64,000 nucleotides of DNA from Paenibacillus mangrovi (GCF_022898935.1 NZ_JALIRP010000006.1:124001-188000); one strand, 5' to 3'; shown: positions 8,748 to 16,472, counted from the first letter of the stretch. Notes: a model not told the origin generated them from the sequence alone. Made by a program: numbers and translations.

Positions 8748-8909
8748 TCGGATAACACAGCATTCCTACTTCGGGCATTCGCCCTTGATCACCAAGAAGA
8801 ATCTCTAAGAAGTGGAATCAGGCGATACATTCAACCAGCTAAGTCTGACGACCCGTTCCCTGCGATCACTTAAGCTGCTTGAACGTCAGGAATGCCAAAC
8901 GTTAACTGA
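8748..8909 (+). repeat. attC-like site 6
   Basis: Its cassette's arms match 17 of 18: GTTATCCGAAATAACCGA at 8182 against TCGGTTACTTCGGATAAC ending 8756. Outer stem GCATTCCT/AGGAATGC, a distinct subtype shared with site 13. Right core GTTAACTGA at 8901. Confidence 0.9.
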
Positions 8910-9050
8910 AATCTCTGAGAACGGTAGAGCATTGAAAAGAGCATCTTATTTATGATATTAAAGATCAAAAGCGCTAAGAAGTTACATTTTGTGGAATGAA
9001 TCATAATATTGCCGTTTTGGCAGGCTAATGCTTTAATTTCATGGCAACAA

Positions 9051-9081
9051 TTGCTTCAAAAGTTATGAATAGTGCTATAAT
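9051..9081 (+). promoter_or_regulatory. possible sigma-A promoter for the cassette 7 gene
   Basis: TTGCTT (9051-9056) and TATAAT (9076-9081) stand 19 bases apart, about 30 bases before the DinB gene. The -10 is perfect and the spacer slightly long. A cassette carrying its own promoter would not depend on read-through. Confidence 0.4.
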
Positions 9082-9112
9082 TTTCTATATCTTCATAGAA
9101 AGGTGATTACGC

Positions 9113-9622
9113 ATGAACCAAAGACCGTCAGAAGAAGAATACGCCGGGGACGCCGGCGAGTATATCCGGTTGGTGCCGGAAGGCAACATCATCGACATTC
9201 TGCTCGCCCAGGAAAAGCAAATGACCGAGCTGCTGGCATCGTTGACCGAAAGCCAGAGCGCCTATCGGTATGCGGAAGGAAAATGGACGCTGAAAGAAGT
9301 CGTGGGCCACATCGCAGACAGTGAACGCATCATGACCTACCGCCTGCTCCGATTTGCAAGAGGGGATCAGACGCATCTGCCCGGTTTCGACCAGGAATTG
9401 TTCATTCCTCCTTTCGGAAGCTGGACAACCGCGCAATTGGCCGAAGACTACCGGGCCGTACGGCAATCGACGATCACACTGCTGCGCGGGTTACCGACGG
9501 AGGCGTGGTCCCGCAAGGGCACAGCCAACAACGTAAGCATTACGGCGCGCGCCCTCGCGTACGGAATCGCAGGACACGAACTTCATCACATGGGGGTTAT
9601 CCGAAATCGGTACTTGAGTTAG
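9113..9622 (+). CDS. cassette 7: DinB family protein, GC-rich
   Basis: A 169-residue DinB_2-type protein. Metal-site histidines lie in LKEVVGHIADSERIM (about residue 60) and AGHELHHMGVIRNRYL at the C-terminus, as usual for the family. AGAAAGGTGATTACGC precedes ATG 9113. Its base composition is clearly more GC-rich (many GCG, CGG and CCG codons) than all neighbouring cassettes, pointing to a different donor and a recent capture. Long flanks without genes (8910-9112 and 9623-9990) belong to the same cassette. Confidence 0.85.
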   Translation: MNQRPSEEEYAGDAGEYIRLVPEGNIIDILLAQEKQMTELLASLTESQSAYRYAEGKWTLKEVVGHIADSERIMTYRLLRFARGDQTHLPGFDQELFIPPFGSWTTAQLAEDYRAVRQSTITLLRGLPTEAWSRKGTANNVSITARALAYGIAGHELHHMGVIRNRYLS

Positions 9623-9992
9623 TCGTCCGCAAGATCGGGACGGAAACCGTGCGGATAAAGCGGCTTCCGTCTTTACTTTATGGCACGCCTTCCCGCCCCC
9701 TTCATAGACTGATAGGAAGAGAGGACAAGACGAAAGGCTTCCGGATAAGTTTAAGGATCCAATAAACCAATTAAGAAATAAATTTCTAGAATTAATACTT
9801 TCAAACTGTTTTAGTAAACATAGTTATACTCGAGAGAGTCCGAGCAGATGGTTAACCCCGTTCTTTATCGCGGCTCTTTTTCATTTATAAAAACAAAATT
9901 CATAAAGGTAGAAATAGAAGTGCTGGGTTATAATATCATAAAGATCTATAGGAAGAACATTTGGGTTGGGTTTGCTCAAGAAGTCAGAGACT
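9623..9992 (+). other. non-coding tail of cassette 7
   Basis: About 370 bases between the DinB stop and site 7. No convincing gene is seen. The first about 130 bases are GC-rich like the gene; the rest is AT-rich. The junction may mark where foreign DNA met an older cassette end. Confidence 0.45.
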
Positions 9993-10186
9993 TCAGATAA
10001 CACTATATTCACGCTTCGGGCCATGCGGCCCTGGGTCCGACCGAAGCCTGAAGAGTTTCGAAGAGGCATTTCAGCTGCAGGGAGAATATTCAGTCGGACA
10101 CATCCGCACCGACTAACCGCATCGCGGCCGGCTCCTGAAGGAGCCTTAAGTCGGTGGGACGTCGTGAATACAAGAACGTTAGCTGA
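9993..10186 (+). repeat. attC-like site 7
   Basis: The left arm TCAGAGACTTCAGATAAC matches the cassette start at 8901 at 16 of 18 positions. Hairpin ACCGACTAA/TTAAGTCGGT with inner CCGCATCGCGG and GGCTCC/GGAGCC. Right core GTTAGCTGA at 10178. Confidence 0.9.
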
Positions 10187-10225
10187 AAGATACGCAAAAA
10201 TAAAAATTATGAAAGGCGGATTCTA

Positions 10226-10834
10226 TTGAAGCCAGGGATTATAGTTCTTCTTAATGGAACTTCAAGTTCTGGAAAGACAAGCATATCTAATGAACTATTA
10301 ACACAAATGGCTATCCCATTTCAACATTTATCAATTGATAATTTTTGTAATGGGATATTTCATAGTTATACTGATTACATTAACAGTACATATCCGAGTA
10401 TTGAAACAAATGGTGCAGAGGATGGACAATTTGTAAATCAAATTCTTCTAAATCCGTTGATTTCATTATACTACTCGACAATAAAACTATTTTCAGCGAT
10501 GGGAAACAACGTAGTTGTAGATTCTGTTATAGGTAATGACAAATGGTTCAATGCCTGTATTGAATTATTTTCGGATCACCCTGTCATATTCGTAGAAGTT
10601 AAATGTTCAAAGGAAGAACTTGCTAGAAGAGAAAAACTTAGAGGAGACAGGATGGTTGGTTTAGCGAATTCACAATACGATAACGTGTATTGCTTTAATG
10701 AATATGATCTTGAATTCAATACTGAAATAATGAGATCGAATGAGTGTGCCAATGAGATATTAAACTTTATAAGATCTAATAAAGAATACACTGCTTTTAA
10801 GAAGTTGATTAAGGGAAAAAGTGTAAGTAAGTAG
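10226..10834 (+). CDS. cassette 8: chloramphenicol phosphotransferase-like kinase
   Basis: A 202-residue P-loop protein: the Walker A NGTSSSGKTS lies near residues 10-19, VVVDSVIG is the likely Walker B strand, and the C-terminal half has VKCSKEELARREKLRGDR followed by GLANSQ, typical of the chloramphenicol phosphotransferase (CPT) family. These enzymes phosphorylate small hydroxyl-bearing antibiotics such as chloramphenicol; activity on a particular drug is not shown. It starts at TTG 10226 behind AAAGGCGG. It is one of three P-loop kinase genes in the array. Confidence 0.82.
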   Translation: MKPGIIVLLNGTSSSGKTSISNELLTQMAIPFQHLSIDNFCNGIFHSYTDYINSTYPSIETNGAEDGQFVNQILLNPLISLYYSTIKLFSAMGNNVVVDSVIGNDKWFNACIELFSDHPVIFVEVKCSKEELARREKLRGDRMVGLANSQYDNVYCFNEYDLEFNTEIMRSNECANEILNFIRSNKEYTAFKKLIKGKSVSK

Positions 10835-10853
10835 TTCAAGGAAGGCGTATCCA

Positions 10854-11020
10854 TCAGCTAACACCATATTCACGCATCGGGCCATTCGGCCCTCGGTCCG
10901 GCAGGGGAATTTCGGGGAAGCGTGGGCAGCCGGACAACCCTGCACTGGCTAAGTCCGTCGGACCCGGGGCATACGCCCCTTAAGCCAGTGAGGGTTCGTG
11001 AATACGGGAACGTTATCTGA
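10854..11020 (+). repeat. attC-like site 8
   Basis: The arm ending TCAGCTAAC matches its cassette start GTTAGCTGAAAGATACGC at 16 of 18. The interior is nearly the same as site 4 except for the GGGGC/GCCCC apical hairpin. Right core GTTATCTGA at 11012. Confidence 0.9.
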
Positions 11021-11068
11021 AAGACACGCAACAAATCATAAAACCATAAATTCTTGAGGTGATTCGAA

Positions 11069-11470
11069 TTGGAAGTAGGGAAGACAAAATCTGTAGGCTA
11101 TCAGGTAGGAGTAAGAAGAACATTTCCAATCAGGTTAGAAGATGCATGGCAAATGGTAATGTCACGCAGTGGAATGGAAATCTGGCTAGGAGAATTATCT
11201 TCTTATGATTTAAATGTGGGAAATAAATATATTACAAGTAGTGGAATCTCTGGAGAGATAAGAGTAGTAAATGAAAACCAGAATATCAGATTGACGTGGA
11301 AGAAAGAACATTGGGAAAGAGCTTCAACTTTACAGATTAGGACAATAGAACAAAAGAATGATAAGTGCACGATAAGTTTTCATCAAGAGAATTTGTCTAG
11401 TTTAATGGACCGGGAAGAAATGAAAACAAGATGGGAAGAAGTGTTGGGAAAATTAAAGAACATTGTTTAG
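11069..11470 (+). CDS. cassette 9: SRPBCC (AHSA1/START-like) domain protein
   Basis: A 133-residue protein matching the SRPBCC helix-grip fold: RRTFPIRLEDAWQMVMSRSGMEIWLGEL, then alternating strands, LTWKKEHWERASTLQIR, and a C-terminal helix REEMKTRWEEVLGKLKNIV. Family members bind small hydrophobic ligands or act in stress responses; the ligand is unknown. It starts at TTG 11069 behind TTGAGGTGA at 11053-11061. It is full length for the family. Confidence 0.78.
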   Translation: MEVGKTKSVGYQVGVRRTFPIRLEDAWQMVMSRSGMEIWLGELSSYDLNVGNKYITSSGISGEIRVVNENQNIRLTWKKEHWERASTLQIRTIEQKNDKCTISFHQENLSSLMDREEMKTRWEEVLGKLKNIV

Positions 11471-11493
11471 TGGTTTCAAGGAAGGCTTGTCCA

Positions 11494-11657
11494 TCAGATA
11501 ACAATGCATTCACGCGGCGGGCCTTGCGGCCCTTGGTCGCCAGAGGCATTTCGAGGGAGCGGTTTCAGGCGACAACCCTGCGAACCTAACCGCGTCGCGG
11601 CCGCCCCCATTGGGGGCTTAAGCCTCTCGGGTTCGTAGATACAGAAACGTTATATGA
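11494..11657 (+). repeat. attC-like site 9, chimeric
   Basis: Left core TCAGATAAC, right core GTTATATGA. The left outer arm is GCATTCACG (site 4/14 type) but the right arm is CGTAGATAC (site 1-3 type), so the outer stem does not pair. The inner stem GAACCTAA faces TTAAGCCTC with the same mismatch of types. Confidence 0.85.
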
Positions 11658-11792
11658 CAGGGATGCAGGATAAAGACTGTAAAACAAATAAAAATAAATG
11701 TGAGAATTGTACGCAGATGTAAATAAAGGTAAAATATAACTACAATTGAATCTTGGGTGGGCATTGGTTTCCCTTCGAAAGGAGGTGAAGCC

Positions 11793-11888
11793 ATGGAAGT
11801 TAAGGATGCATTAACGATTATGTTCCTATTTGGATCATTCATTCTTGCTCTTTTAACTTACATTAATAATAACAACAAGAGAAAGTAA
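11793..11888 (+). CDS. cassette 10: holin-like small toxin (type I TA type)
   Basis: A 31-residue peptide starting MEVKDALTIMFLFGSFILAL and ending TYINNNNKRK: one transmembrane segment with an acidic N-terminus and basic tail. This matches the putative holin-like toxin family of Bacillales, short membrane peptides that in characterised cases are type I toxins silenced by an antisense RNA. The ribosome site AAAGGAGGTGA is very strong. A terminator (11888-11925) follows, and a second symmetric hairpin at 11973-11998 lies where an antisense RNA gene would be expected. The toxin assignment rests on sequence resemblance. Confidence 0.75.
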   Translation: MEVKDALTIMFLFGSFILALLTYINNNNKRK

Positions 11889-11925
11889 AAACCCACCCCA
11901 AGGTTACGAGCCGAAGGTGGGTTTT
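11888..11925 (+). terminator. terminator of the small toxin gene
   Basis: AAAACCCACC pairs with GGTGGGTTTT right after the toxin stop codon. The A-rich left side could also stop a transcript from the other strand. Confidence 0.8.
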
Positions 11926-11972
11926 CGTTCTTAACTGACTAAGAAGGGAATACCTATCCAAGCCAATTGTAC

Positions 11973-11998
11973 TGACCAAGTGTTCGCCGCACTTGGTC
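11973..11998. ncRNA. hairpin, possibly part of an antisense antitoxin
   Basis: GACCAAGTG/CACTTGGTC, a perfect 9-bp stem with an 8-base loop, 85 bases after the toxin gene. In type I pairs of this toxin family the antitoxin RNA is read from the opposite strand over the toxin 3' end. This hairpin could terminate the sense RNA or begin the antisense RNA. No promoter was identified with certainty. Confidence 0.3.
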
Positions 11999-12098
11999 TT
12001 TATTAACTATATAATAACACATGTAAAAACATGTATCAAAACAATATTGAAAAACGATATAAATGATTTATTTAAGTAAATCAAGGAAGGCATCCCCA

Positions 12099-12265
12099 TC
12101 ATATAACACAGTATCTACGCCGCGTCGCTTTTGCTCCTTGATCTGCCGAGGAATTTCGAGGAAGCGGACTCAGCAGACAACCCTGCAAGGCTAAGTGGCA
12201 AAGCCACCCAGTCGGTCTCGCTCCTTTAAGCCTTTCGGGTTCAGGAACACAAGAACGTTATATGA
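12099..12265 (+). repeat. attC-like site 10, chimeric
   Basis: The left arm GCATCCCCATCATATAAC matches its cassette start at 16 of 18. The left outer arm GTATCTACG does not pair with the right arm CAGGAACAC. Inner hairpin GTGGCAAAGCCAC. Right core GTTATATGA at 12257. Confidence 0.87.
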
Positions 12266-12295
12266 AATGGGGGAAGAGATATTAATAACAAATTA

Positions 12296-12784
12296 ATGAG
12301 CACGAGAACAATGATAATCGTCATCTTATTAGTTGGATTAGTATTTTTTATTTTTCAATATAACGGGAGTGGATGGACGAACAACTCAAACCTGAACAAA
12401 AAGATACTTATAGAACAAATTTCCAGTACACAAATGTCGAAGGTAGTTTATTCCCATGAAACGATCCCGAATATTAAGTTTATTGAAGTTGAATTGACAG
12501 AAGAACAAATAAGGAATATTACTGATTGGATCAATGCTGTACCTACTTCAACAATTAAAGAATTGAATCATATACCATCTAATATTAGTGCAGGAATAGT
12601 ATTTCGATTAAAGTCAGAAAAAGAAATCCGGATTCAATACAACCTTGAAAGTATATTCATTACAAGAACCGATATAAAGAGTACGCAAGTGATGTATTCT
12701 ATTTACCAAGAGAACTTAAAATGTTTTTTGGATGAACAACTTAAAGGCTTCTATTTCGGACAAGACAGAGTAAACAATTCCTGA
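12296..12784 (+). CDS. cassette 11: membrane-anchored unknown protein
   Basis: A 162-residue protein with an N-terminal transmembrane segment (MIIVILLVGLVFFIF, residues about 6-20) and a polar domain of about 140 residues predicted outside the membrane, mixed alpha/beta (VELTEEQIRNITDWIN ... IRIQYNLESIFI). No cysteine follows the hydrophobic segment, so it is not a lipoprotein. No family is recognised. GGGGAAGAGAT upstream is a weak ribosome site for ATG 12296. The product of cassette 13 has a similar layout. Confidence 0.6.
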   Translation: MSTRTMIIVILLVGLVFFIFQYNGSGWTNNSNLNKKILIEQISSTQMSKVVYSHETIPNIKFIEVELTEEQIRNITDWINAVPTSTIKELNHIPSNISAGIVFRLKSEKEIRIQYNLESIFITRTDIKSTQVMYSIYQENLKCFLDEQLKGFYFGQDRVNNS

Positions 12785-12808
12785 AGGTATTTCATGAAGT
12801 CCCCCACA

Positions 12809-12977
12809 TCATATAACACCGTTTTTCTGCTGCGTCGCGTCCGCTCCTTGGTCTGCCCGAGGCATTTCTAGGAAGTGATATCAGGCAGACAACCCTGCAA
12901 GGCTAAGTGGCACAGCCACCCAGTCGCTCTCGCTCCTTTAAGCCTTTCGGGTTCAGGAACACAAGAACTTTAACTGA
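12809..12977 (+). repeat. attC-like site 11, crossover triplet changed
   Basis: The left arm CCCCCACATCATATAAC matches its cassette start (12257) at 15 of 17. The right core reads TTTAACTGA (12969-12977) instead of GTTAACTGA: the G next to the presumed crossover is lost. Interior like site 10. Confidence 0.85.
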
Positions 12978-13209
12978 AATCTCCGGATATAAGAGCATTT
13001 AAAGGTCGTTAACAAGAATGTTCCAGATGCAAAGGGTTACTTAGATAGAACAAGCGATTGAAATAAAGTAATGCTCCTGGTCGAAAGGAATGGACCAGGA
13101 TATTTTATGTTTAAAAGAAGTAGTGAAATAAGAAATAGAATGGGATACAATTCCAAATAAGGACTTTGATAAGGGCGAATATTGTAAGCAACTCGAGAAG
13201 TCAGAGACA
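12978..13209 (+). other. cassette 12: no recognisable gene
   Basis: A 240-base cassette bounded by sites 11 and 12. No open frame of useful length is seen on either strand. It holds a hairpin, CTCCTGGTC/GACCAGGA, around 13073-13100, followed by TATTTTAT. It may carry a small RNA or be an emptied cassette. Confidence 0.45.
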
Positions 13210-13363
13210 TAAGTTAACACTATATTCACGCTCCAGGCCTGTCGGCCCTCGGCACGCGAGAAGCAATTGGCAGGGGAGTATTTTCAGCGGACACATCCGC
13301 ACCGACTAACTGCGCTAGCGCAGTTAGTCGGTGAGACGTCGTGAATACAAGAACGTTATCTGA
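13210..13363 (+). repeat. attC-like site 12
   Basis: Left core TAAGTTAAC, outer stem TATTCACG/CGTGAATA, hairpin CACCGACTAACTGCG/CGCAGTTAGTCGGTG. Right core GTTATCTGA at 13355. Confidence 0.85.
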
Positions 13364-13491
13364 AATCTCCGAGCACGAAAGTCTTTTAAAAAGAACGATT
13401 GATTAGAGGCTAATCCGCAACCCAAAAAAGGAAAAGACCCTGAAGTTTCGGTTGGCTTAGAATTGGATTAAAGATGAAGGTGGAATATAAT

Positions 13492-13908
13492 ATGAAAAAA
13501 TATTTTTATGTAGGAATTGTTTGCATTGTTGCTTTACTAATTTTTGTTTTTGTAGTTAGAGAAAAGAGCATTATATCTATTAAGCCTAATGAAGTAGCTA
13601 ACGTTGAAATATATAATTCAGCTACTAATAACAGTGAAGTTCAAGTAATGAATATAATTAAACAACAAGATGTTGCTGAATTATTAAACAGTTTAAGACG
13701 TATTAAACCAAACGATAATGCAAAGCCATTAGACGGAAATTATTCAATCATATTTAATAAAACAGATGGTACTAGACTAATATATGTCTATGACAATGGG
13801 ATGGTTAAAACTTCAACCGGATTTAAGGGCAGAGTAAAAAGTGACAACATTATCAATAGGTTATGGGCAAAGCTTGAGTATCCTGTTCAAAATGTAACTA
13901 GACAATAA
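13492..13908 (+). CDS. cassette 13: membrane-anchored protein, possibly DUF5301-like
   Basis: A 138-residue protein: an N-terminal transmembrane segment (YVGIVCIVALLIFVFVV) and a small extracytoplasmic domain (VANVEIYNSAT ... DVAELLNSLRRIKP ... YSIIFNKTDGTRLIYVYDNG). The layout resembles small DUF5301-type proteins of Firmicutes; this is a weak match by eye. Start at ATG 13492 rather than 13474, because GAAGGTGG at 13475-13482 then forms the ribosome site. Function unknown. Confidence 0.6.
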   Translation: MKKYFYVGIVCIVALLIFVFVVREKSIISIKPNEVANVEIYNSATNNSEVQVMNIIKQQDVAELLNSLRRIKPNDNAKPLDGNYSIIFNKTDGTRLIYVYDNGMVKTSTGFKGRVKSDNIINRLWAKLEYPVQNVTRQ

Positions 13909-14017
13909 TTCCCATCTTTAGATTGAGTTGTGTAAGTAAAGACCAAAGAACTAATGAAGATCAAAGACATCTGAAAAATATAAGTTAACTCGAATGTAAA
14001 TCAGGAAGCCGTAGACT

Positions 14018-14178
14018 ACAGTTAACACAGCATTCCTGCTGCGGGCATTCGCCCTTGATCGCTTAGAAGGTTTTCAAGGAGATTAATCAGGCGATACATT
14101 CAATCAGCTAAGTCTAACGACCCGTTCCCTACGGTCACTTAAGCTGTTTGGACGTCAGGAATGCCAAACGTTATCGGA
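14018..14178 (+). repeat. attC-like site 13
   Basis: Left core ACAGTTAAC, outer stem GCATTCCTG/CAGGAATGC as in site 6, helix ATCGC/GCGAT. The left arm matches its cassette start less well (13 of 18). Right core GTTATCGGA at 14170. Confidence 0.85.
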
Positions 14179-14237
14179 AATCAATGCAATGGATATTTAT
14201 CAAAAAAGTTAATCATAGACGCAAAGGAGCGAATGAT

Positions 14238-14894
14238 ATGGAAATCAAAAATAAAAGCGGAAATGTGATTGGAAAGATTCAAATTCAATCCCTTCAAGAT
14301 GAGAATATTCTCGACAATATAATACATGAATTAAGACCAGGCGATGGAAAAGGGATCTACATTGCTGACGCAGTAGATAACAAGTTTACTCAACAGACAA
14401 ATTACGCCGCAATTGAATGGGATAAAGGCTATGAAATGTTAAGAGATAAATTGATTCCGTGGAAACCAAGATTTCCAATTCATTCTGTAGTTAATGATAT
14501 TCATGTATATTATGGATTTGATAATTTAAACAAGCATGAAATAGATGAAATGATCGAAGAAAGTAACAGGACAGGAAAAAATGTTGTGGTACGAGACCTC
14601 AAGCCTAACAATACACTTGTAGGCGTCAGTATCACTTATCTAACAGATAACGGTACATATAAATTAAGCATATTTGGGACAACAAAAAGTCGGATTCAAA
14701 TGCCTGATAACAAAAATTCTAAAGTTAATCAATTAGAGATACGAGGAGTCGAGGTATTTTATATCTCAAATATCGAAACTGAGCAATTGATCTGGATCGA
14801 AGAAGATGAGAATGGGAAGGCCTTGCAATATGAACTTATAGGAAGGAATATTTCTCAAGACTTTCTGATAATGATAGCAGAATCAATGAGTTAA
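14238..14894 (+). CDS. cassette 14: unknown protein
   Basis: A 218-residue soluble protein without recognised domains. The opening MEIKNKSGNVIGKIQIQSLQ reads like the beta-strand repeat of small pentapeptide-type or surface proteins, but no repeat continues. The rest is mixed, with acidic patches and Asn-rich loops. Upstream frame is open to 14148 but overlaps site 13; AAAGGAGCG at 14223-14231 sets the start at ATG 14238. AT-rich like its neighbours. No function can be inferred. Confidence 0.6.
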   Translation: MEIKNKSGNVIGKIQIQSLQDENILDNIIHELRPGDGKGIYIADAVDNKFTQQTNYAAIEWDKGYEMLRDKLIPWKPRFPIHSVVNDIHVYYGFDNLNKHEIDEMIEESNRTGKNVVVRDLKPNNTLVGVSITYLTDNGTYKLSIFGTTKSRIQMPDNKNSKVNQLEIRGVEVFYISNIETEQLIWIEEDENGKALQYELIGRNISQDFLIMIAESMS

Positions 14895-14928
14895 AACACT
14901 ATATGTTATTTCAAAGAAGGCATTGACA

Positions 14929-15100
14929 TCCGATAACAACATATTCACTCGACGGGTCGGCTGAATCCGCCTCTTGGTCCGCCCGAGGCATTTTCAAGGA
15001 AGTTGAGTCAGGCGGACAACCCTGCGAACCTAACCGCATCGCGGACGCCCCGTTGGGGCTTAAGGTTCTCGGGTTCGTGAATACGAGAGACGTTATAGGA
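14929..15100 (+). repeat. attC-like site 14
   Basis: The left arm GCATTGACATCCGATAAC matches its cassette start (14170) at 16 of 18. Helix GTCCGCC/GGCGGAC, stem GAACCTAA/TTAAGGTTC, inner CGCATCGCG. Right core GTTATAGGA at 15092. Confidence 0.9.
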
Positions 15101-15198
15101 AATCAGCGCAAATAAATCATATGCAAAATTCTATTAAGAGATATTATGGAGATTCTTTAGATTATTAACCTGACTCAAGGATGAAAGGAGAATTTTAG

Positions 15199-15735
15199 GT
15201 GTTAGAAAATCTTGAAATAGATGATTTTATCAATCAAGCAGATGTTTCCATTCCATTAGCAGTAATGATGTGTGGTGTGGCTGGATCAGGAAAAACAACA
15301 TTTGCTCAACGATTAGAGCAGAGGGGCTTTGTACGTCTCTCCATTGATGAAGAAATATGGGCTACAAATGGTCGATACGGAATTGATTATCCAATCGAAG
15401 TGTATGAGCAACTTAAAGTTGAAGCCGAGTTAAAGCTGTGTAATGAACTAGTAAATCTTTTGAATGAAAAGCGCAATGTGGTTATTGATTTTAGTTTCTG
15501 GCAACGGAAGAGACGAAATCAATATAAAAAGCTTATTGAAGATGGAGGAGGAGAGTGGAAACTAATTTATTTAAAAGTTCATCCTAATGATTTGCGTGAG
15601 CGACTTCGAATTCGGAGCCAGCGATTCGATGCTAATGCTGCATTTACAATAACAGAAGAAATATTATCTTCATTCCTCAATGGATTTGAAGTACCTTCTG
15701 GAGAAGGGGAAATTATCATAGAAGCAAAAGAATAA
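15199..15735 (+). CDS. cassette 15: P-loop AAA family kinase
   Basis: A 178-residue ATP-binding protein. The Walker A motif GVAGSGKTTFA lies at about residues 27-37, RLSIDEEIWATNGRYG is the substrate-side loop, and VVIDFSFWQRKRRNQYK has the Walker B/catalytic strand. WKLIYLKVHPNDLRERLRIRS is the lid. This architecture belongs to the zeta-toxin/gluconate-kinase-like group of small-molecule kinases often annotated as AAA ATPases. The substrate is unknown; drug inactivation is possible. Start at GTG 15199 behind AAAGGAGAATTTTAG. Confidence 0.75.
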   Translation: MLENLEIDDFINQADVSIPLAVMMCGVAGSGKTTFAQRLEQRGFVRLSIDEEIWATNGRYGIDYPIEVYEQLKVEAELKLCNELVNLLNEKRNVVIDFSFWQRKRRNQYKKLIEDGGGEWKLIYLKVHPNDLRERLRIRSQRFDANAAFTITEEILSSFLNGFEVPSGEGEIIIEAKE

Positions 15736-15780
15736 TCAAAGTGAAATATTCGTGTTGGAGCTTCAATGAAGGCGCTGACA

Positions 15781-15910
15781 TCCTATAACACTATATTCAC
15801 GCTTCGGGGCATTCGCCCCTCGGTCCGGCAGAGGGATTTCTTGGAAGTAAATCAGCCGGAAAACCGCTGCGAACCTAAGTCTGGCGACCCGTTCACTTCG
15901 TTCACTTATT
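15781..15910 (+). repeat. attC-like site 15, right end missing
   Basis: The left arm GCGCTGACATCCTATAAC matches its cassette start (15092) at 16 of 18. The site keeps the left outer arm and the GTCCGGC hairpin but stops within the TAAGTCTGGCGACCCG hairpin; the right stem and GTTA core are absent. Confidence 0.8.
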
Positions 15911-15966
15911 TTTGAGGCATGAAAGTAATTAAAGGATATAATGAATAAAAAAACATGGTGATAAAA

Positions 15967-16396
15967 ATGACAAAAAGAAAAATTAGAAGAAGAAAACTCG
16001 GGGATGTGTATGCTATTCCATTACCTAATGGAAAGTATGCCTTTGGAAGATTATATATAATGATGCATCAATTGCAATATATACACATATAGCTAACACT
16101 CATGAAGAACTTCCTCCTCAAACAGATGATTATCAATTTACTGTCGGTATCTATAATCATGCATTGAAAAGAGACGATTGGGTAGTTGTTGATAATCGGC
16201 CATTTGAGAATGAAGAGGATTCCTGCCACCGCCAACTTGTATAATTGATTCTATATCTGGAGGTTATTCTATATATCACAAGGGTGAGATTAGGTCATCA
16301 AATAAAGAAGAATGTGAGGAACTAGAAATCACCGCAGTGTGGGATTCAAATCATATAATCGATAGAATTATGGGGATTGATATATGGCACAAATAA
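15967..16396 (+). pseudogene. Imm26-type immunity protein remnant, two frameshifts
   Basis: Translating across two frame changes (near 16053 and 16222) gives a protein of about 140 residues. It starts MTKRKIRRRKLGDVYAIPLP and continues NGKYAFGRLYNDASIAIY, then TVGIYNHALKRDDWVVV, PPTCIIDSISGGYSIYHKG and AVWDSNHIIDRIMGIDIWHK. This matches the Imm26 immunity protein pattern (KxGDxxxIPLPNGxYAFGR), which protects cells against contact-dependent toxins. The broken frame and the lost site on its left suggest decay. Confidence 0.65.
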
Positions 16397-16472
16397 TATA
16401 AAATACAACATAAATAAAGACTTTTGTTAGTTGATACCGGAAACGATGAAAACATACTAAACAAAGCAGGCG

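Noticed and set aside
5103..15100. Group II introns or tRNA genes in the repeats
   Set aside because: No reverse transcriptase, no intron domain V and no tRNA cloverleaf with CCA or T-loop was found; the cassette-specific arm pairing explains the repeats better.
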